Shown here piece after piece: positions 60,350-64,000 of a stretch of DNA of 64,000 nt. Made by a program: the position numbers and the translations under genes. The stretch's first letter is position 1. Every line of letters begins with the position of its first letter. The notes under the pieces are model-generated. The model was not told the origin of the DNA. It ran no database searches and was given only the letters and a program-made list of their open reading frames with translations. The stretch is from Bacteroidales bacterium (GTDB lineage: Bacteria > Bacteroidota > Bacteroidia > Bacteroidales > WCHB1-69): the NCBI GenBank assembly GCA_017525505.1, contig JAFXSR010000012.1:235228-299227 (forward strand), given 5' to 3'.

Positions 60350-62026
60350 TCAGAATCTCCAGTTTTGCCAGCTGTCTTGCACCTGCAGAGAGGTATTTAC
60401 TTCGGGAGTTTGGTCTTTGCGGTTCACACGCAGACTGCTTTCACCTACGCTTTCATTTAGGTAATCAAACAATTCAGAATAGTTGCATTCGCCTTTGCTG
60501 TCTTGGAGTTTCTTCAGCAGGAAATAAGTAAACATGCCATGTTTTTTATCTGTATAAGGCAAGGCTGTCTGATCTGCCGCGGTGGCTGAGAATACCACAA
60601 TATTTCCACTTAGAGCGTCTTTCTTCGGCGTTACTTTGATACCACGGGAAGCTACCAATCCCATGTCACGACCTCCGCCGCTGAAACAGGCGTCCAGAAA
60701 CACAGTGATACGCTGGGCATTTGTGGAGCTCAAGCTCTGGTATAAGTCGTACAGGGCAATGGCGGAAGTGAGATTGGAGGCATTGACATCCACGGGAATC
60801 AGGTAAGGTTCCTTGGTATTTTCATTGGGAAGTCCGTGTCCCGCATAGTAGAAGATGATTTCAGCTTGCGGGTCACGTGCCGCCAAACGGGTAATGAAGT
60901 CAATTTCCTGATTCATTTTTGCGGAGGTGGCATTGTTCAAAAATGAAATATTTCGTGCATCTACGCCCAATGTTTTCTCACAATACTCTTTGAACATGGT
61001 GGCATCTTCCGTCGCAAAGGGCACATCCTGCTCACTGTTTAGACCTCTTTGATAAGAGTGGTAATCCTGATTTCCGATGATGATAGCATAACAATGGGGA
61101 TTGGATTTGTTAGTTTGAGGAATGTCGCGATCCACGTCCGAACGCAACGACACGTCTTCAATAGCTGTATCTTTGATAATGGGAACGACAGTTATGGTGC
61201 CACTGGCCAAGGGCTGGTTCAGTGTCAGATTGATGTCTTTATTCTGTCCGTATTTGCCGTGTTTTTCAGAGATCTCCACTTTAAGAGGAAGCGAAGTTCC
61301 TTCATATCTTCCGTTTACTATCAGTTGGAAATTCAGGGTTTGGGTTTCTCCCGGACCCCATGTCGGGAAAGTGAATAAATCTTGTCCGCTGATATTAAGC
61401 ACATTGTCAGGATGCTTAAGTTTAACAGTGACATTCTCTCCTATGCCTTGTTGTATGTTCTGTAACAGGATCTGCAAATTGAATTGTTTTTGTTTTTCCA
61501 GAACACCGCCATTGTCACCTGAAACGATATAATCTTTGACCACAATCAAAGGTTCTTGGAATTTACGGGTTTGCACACGCAGTTTATAAGGTTCCGTGTT
61601 GAAACCGAGCGGTTCATCCACATAAACCGTGAATTCCGCTACGCCATCAGCTGTTTTCATGGTGGTGGTGATAGGAAATTCAACTGTAGCAGTACCATTC
61701 ACTTTAATGCTTGGAATCTTTTTGTCTGAAACAGTGATGCCATTGGTGGTACCCGAGGCTGAAATTTTGGCAGTCAATCCCAAGCCATCACCTAAGCCAA
61801 TGTTTTTCAGTTTCATCACAATCTTACATTTCTCATTGGCATCAATGGCCTTGTTGTCATCCTCATCCACAAAGTAGGGTGCTTCCACAATCTCCCACAA
61901 TGGTGGTTTTACCTCTTTGGTAATGTTAAAACTCATGCGAGGGCTGGTGGCTTCCGATTGTGCCGTTATCGTTCCTGTGTACAATATCAGGAGCAATAAG
62001 GCAACAAATAGTTTTCTTATTTTCAT
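60350..62026 (-). CDS. Secreted caspase-like cysteine protease (peptidase C14 family)
   Basis: The 558-residue protein has a signal peptide (1-22, ending ITAQ), two or three beta-sandwich domains (about 40-280; APYFVDEDDNKAIDANEKCK is typical of these), and a C-terminal caspase p20-type domain (about 308-545). The catalytic dyad is intact: H397 in FYYAGHGLP and C447 in VFLDACFSGG. Bacterial orthocaspases usually cut after basic residues. An export signal together with a sigma/anti-sigma pair upstream suggests regulated proteolysis in the envelope. It begins 3 bases after the anti-sigma gene. Confidence 0.88.
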   Translation of the reverse strand: MKIRKLFVALLLLILYTGTITAQSEATSPRMSFNITKEVKPPLWEIVEAPYFVDEDDNKAIDANEKCKIVMKLKNIGLGDGLGLTAKISASGTTNGITVSDKKIPSIKVNGTATVEFPITTTMKTADGVAEFTVYVDEPLGFNTEPYKLRVQTRKFQEPLIVVKDYIVSGDNGGVLEKQKQFNLQILLQNIQQGIGENVTVKLKHPDNVLNISGQDLFTFPTWGPGETQTLNFQLIVNGRYEGTSLPLKVEISEKHGKYGQNKDINLTLNQPLASGTITVVPIIKDTAIEDVSLRSDVDRDIPQTNKSNPHCYAIIIGNQDYHSYQRGLNSEQDVPFATEDATMFKEYCEKTLGVDARNISFLNNATSAKMNQEIDFITRLAARDPQAEIIFYYAGHGLPNENTKEPYLIPVDVNASNLTSAIALYDLYQSLSSTNAQRITVFLDACFSGGGRDMGLVASRGIKVTPKKDALSGNIVVFSATAADQTALPYTDKKHGMFTYFLLKKLQDSKGECNYSELFDYLNESVGESSLRVNRKDQTPEVNTSLQVQDSWQNWRF

Positions 62027-62029
62027 AAT

Positions 62030-62938
62030 TTATTGCTTGTTGATATTATAATCGATATTGATTTGTCCGCTTTGTTCGTCCTTCGAACCATCTTTATAAG
62101 TCACAGCAAGCTTCCATGTTAGTTGCTTTTCTGGATAAATCTTTCGATAGGACAGCTCGTAACGTTTTGTGTCTGTATCCGTAACTTCAACAATCACTTT
62201 GTTTGAAGCATCTTTAACTGAAAAGTGCAGTTTTTGCACATTGCTTGCATTCCACTCGAAAACAAAAGTTTTGTCAAGATTCTTGCATAGTACCAAATAG
62301 TTGCTTTTGTTGGGCTTTGTAATGCTTAAGCTATTGGTTTCCTGGGTTGAAGCATAGTGGCGTTCCTCAACTTGCACGCTAAGATATTCGTTAGAAAGTG
62401 TGGAGGAAGGTGTTTCTGTCGGAGGTGTCGCAGCCGTGGAAGTCTCATTCTCTACAGTTGAGGAAGTCGCTTCCGAAATGACACTTTCTGGTGTCTCATT
62501 TTGAGCGATATAAGTCTGCTCTACTTTCGGCTGTATCAGGGTTGAATCAGTTTCAGATTTATTGTCTTGGACCAAAGTGTTCTGTGGATTTGTTGAGCGA
62601 AGCAAAAGATAAATGGTGCTGGCCAACAAAATGGCGGCCACGGCAGCTGCTGCCATGGTAAAAATTCTAATACTACGTCTGCGTTTTGTAGAGACATTTG
62701 GTTTATCCGCTTGGGATTCAGGCAAAACGCTGCGGATACTTTGTGCAGCTACTTCCAGGTTAGGTTTTCTTAATGGCTCATGGTCAGCCAGTTGGGATGC
62801 TTTGGCAATGGCGGTAAACTCATCCATCAATTCGTGATTTTCCGCCAGCAGTTGGAGAATCTGTTCGTTTTCCTCCTCGCTGGTCCGGCCATCCAAAAAT
62901 CTGGAAAAAAGCTCTTCTGAAATATTCAATTCCTTCAT
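62030..62938 (-). CDS. Membrane-anchored anti-sigma factor
   Basis: The 302 residues have a cytoplasmic helical part (1-85; LFSRFLDGRTSEEENEQILQ resembles anti-sigma N-termini), one TM helix (about 92-113; TMAAAAVAAILLASTIYLLL), a Ser/Thr/Glu-rich linker (about 115-190) and a periplasmic beta domain (about 200-300; FVFEWNASNVQKLHFSVKDA). The ATGA overlap with the sigma gene supports the pairing. It would hold the sigma factor at the membrane until an outside signal. Confidence 0.82.
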   Translation of the reverse strand: MKELNISEELFSRFLDGRTSEEENEQILQLLAENHELMDEFTAIAKASQLADHEPLRKPNLEVAAQSIRSVLPESQADKPNVSTKRRRSIRIFTMAAAAVAAILLASTIYLLLRSTNPQNTLVQDNKSETDSTLIQPKVEQTYIAQNETPESVISEATSSTVENETSTAATPPTETPSSTLSNEYLSVQVEERHYASTQETNSLSITKPNKSNYLVLCKNLDKTFVFEWNASNVQKLHFSVKDASNKVIVEVTDTDTKRYELSYRKIYPEKQLTWKLAVTYKDGSKDEQSGQINIDYNINKQ

Positions 62939-63507
62939 GACCTGTAAGCTTTTAGTATTTTCCTTAAATGTGCGATGGCGCGGCTTTTCACGGTGTAAGC
63001 ATAGTCAATGGACAAATCATGTTCAGCAGCAACATCTTGGATTTCAGCACCGTCCAACAATAGCTGTCGGGCCACATCACGTTCAGTGTCGTTCTTCAAA
63101 CTATCGATTGCCTTTTGAATGTCCATTTTTACCAGCTCCTGATTTTCCTGCTTGTACTGTATGATATTATCATCCCATTTTTCATGTATAGAGATGAGGC
63201 CGTAGGAATCTATCTTTGATTTCTTATAATTCATAAAAAAACGGAATGAAACCACTGATATCCAGGTGTTTAATTTTGACATTGCAGGATTATATGAACG
63301 CAAGTGCCTCCAGTTATCCTCGTAAAGGTACAGGAAAAGCTCGTGTACCAGTCCTTGCACACTCACTTCGTAAGTAAAAATCTTATAGACATGGTATTCG
63401 AAAACGCTGTAGTATTTCTCGTAGAAGAAATACAGAATTGCCTTCTCGTTGTTAGCCAAGAGTTGTTCCACCAATTCAGAGTCTGACAATTGTTGAAGAG
63501 CGTTCAT
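62935..63507 (-). CDS. ECF-type RNA polymerase sigma factor
   Basis: The 190-residue protein starts MNALQQLSDSELVEQLLANN. Region 2 has VHELFLYLYEDNWRHLRSYN and TWISVVSFRFFMNYKK, and the region 4 helix-turn-helix has AEIQDVAAEHDLSIDYAYTV and KSRAIAHLRKILKA. It presumably transcribes the operon it heads. The open frame extends to 63588, but that part is Lys/Gly-rich and lacks sigma features; the ATG at 63507 is chosen. Confidence 0.9.
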   Translation of the reverse strand: MNALQQLSDSELVEQLLANNEKAILYFFYEKYYSVFEYHVYKIFTYEVSVQGLVHELFLYLYEDNWRHLRSYNPAMSKLNTWISVVSFRFFMNYKKSKIDSYGLISIHEKWDDNIIQYKQENQELVKMDIQKAIDSLKNDTERDVARQLLLDGAEIQDVAAEHDLSIDYAYTVKSRAIAHLRKILKAYRS

Positions 63508-63518
63508 GACAGCTTTTC

Positions 63519-63542
63519 TGCCCGAGATGTTCGTATCGGGCA
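63519..63542 (-). promoter_or_regulatory. Hairpin in the sigma factor leader
   Basis: TGCCCGA (63519-63525) pairs with TCGGGCA (63536-63542) around a 10-base loop. It ends 12 bases before the sigma start codon and could affect ribosome access. Confidence 0.5.
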
Positions 63543-63612
63543 CAGTTTTCTTCTTTTTTCCTCCGCCCGACTCCCTATGGCAGAGCAATTAGTTTTAACT
63601 CAAAAAGCACAT

Positions 63613-63651
63613 AAAAAAAGCGCGGGAATCTGAATTCATCGCTCATCCCGC
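63613..63651 (-). terminator. Rho-independent terminator of the candidate ncRNA
   Basis: GCGGGA (63622-63627) pairs with TCCCGC (63646-63651). On the minus strand it is followed by a run of Ts (A run 63613-63619). Confidence 0.7.
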
Positions 63652-63957
63652 TATCTGAGGCTCTCGCATTGCCCGCATCCGAGGATAAGCAATGCCGAAA
63701 GCCCACGCTGTTGCATATTGAACGGATGTTTGGGATTATCCGTTTGTAGAGACGCAAAGTATTGCATCTCCAGAGGTGCGAACACGATAAATCATGCCCG
63801 TACCATAATATACAATCCAATGGACATTGAACATTGCCTTATTGTGCGGATGCTTTTGAATTTGCGAGATTCAGATAGCCGCAGATAAGACGTTGACTCA
63901 ACGCCTTTTATATATGTTTGTCGCCCGCCTTCCACCCATTCGGCTTCGGAACGAACA
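63613..63957 (-). ncRNA. Candidate structured non-coding RNA (about 345 nt)
   Basis: A consensus promoter lies just upstream (63964-63995) and a terminator at its end, and no plausible protein is encoded between. On the minus strand several perfect or near-perfect stems occur: AACGGAT/ATCCGTT (63721-63744), GCATTGC/GCAATGC (63666-63695) and GAGACGCAA/TTGCATCTC with one mismatch (63749-63770). It does not show the signatures I know for tmRNA, RNase P RNA or SRP RNA. It could be a standalone RNA or a long leader of the sigma operon. Confidence 0.55.
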
Positions 63958-63963
63958 ACACTG

Positions 63964-63995
63964 CAAAATTAATGAAATTTCTTTAACCTAAGCAA
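63964..63995 (-). promoter_or_regulatory. Consensus promoter of the candidate ncRNA
   Basis: Minus-strand TTG (63993-63995), 21-base spacer, TAATTTTG (63964-63971). Start near 63957. Confidence 0.7.
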
Positions 63996-64000
63996 GAACG

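Noticed and set aside
63575..63820. An 81-codon frame within the ncRNA candidate and its downstream region
   Set aside because: It reads through the terminator hairpin and several stems, with no family likeness; an RNA explanation fits better.

Overview
The window reads as a chromosomal piece of an anaerobic Bacteroidales bacterium, probably from a gut or rumen community. The evidence is of several kinds: Bacteroidetes-type promoters (TTG, about 20 bases, TAnnTTTG), a DUF4295 gene beside rpmG, BatD/BatE, type IX secretion (T9SS) sorting domains, several 'Fibrobacter succinogenes major paralogous' (FISUMP) domains, a 2-oxoacid:ferredoxin oxidoreductase and the [FeFe]-hydrogenase maturase HydG. 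I saw no rRNA, tRNA, insertion sequence, prophage or CRISPR array.

Layout. 1-5110 (+) is the end of the ribosomal protein supercluster: secY (partial), map, infA, rpmJ, rpsM, rpsK, rpsD, rpoA, rplQ. mscL follows, then a small T9SS cargo protein and a 1924-residue mosaic surface protein (6410-12184). 12526-20580 holds a DUF5618/HEPN-like gene, the korDABC operon (-) and a glycogen operon (debranching enzyme, GT4, GH57; -). 20769-31371 is mostly housekeeping: rplS, a 2-hydroxyacid dehydrogenase, ftsY-ispH-GH5-like lipoprotein, rpmG-DUF4295, a YafQ-type toxin-antitoxin pair directly upstream of murB, murF-anmK, and a FISUMP lipoprotein. 31521-34703 is a thiamine uptake locus: TPP riboswitch, TonB-dependent receptor and a PnuC-family permease, best read as PnuT. 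34926-44613 carries a steroid 5-alpha-reductase-like membrane protein, GT2, SDR, a divergent ThiL, prs, batD (interrupted by an amber codon), batE, hydG and a TM1266-type regulator. 44758-45860 has a hairpin-rich non-coding block and a PIN-domain toxin-antitoxin pair. 46050-51150 encodes three secreted proteins and an AlbA/Schlafen-type ATPase regulator.

The most interesting part is 51350-63507, all on the minus strand with gaps of no more than about 45 bases. It runs: ECF sigma factor, anti-sigma factor, secreted caspase-like protease, outer-membrane barrel with a distinctive N-terminal domain, formylglycine-generating-enzyme-like lipoprotein, giant Fn3/FISUMP surface protein (split by a one-base frameshift), a protein of unknown family, an FRG-domain protein, and a second barrel protein with the same N-terminal domain. 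I infer a self-regulated envelope or surface system that I cannot match to a described one. Upstream of it, 63613-63957 looks like a free-standing structured RNA with its own promoter and terminator.

A second pattern spans the window. Short tandem-word repeats (such as ACGTGGAGACGTGAAGACG or TTGACAATTGATAGTTGAC) sit directly after, or even contain, the stop codons of many unrelated genes. All functions below are inferred by reading the sequence; no database search was run.
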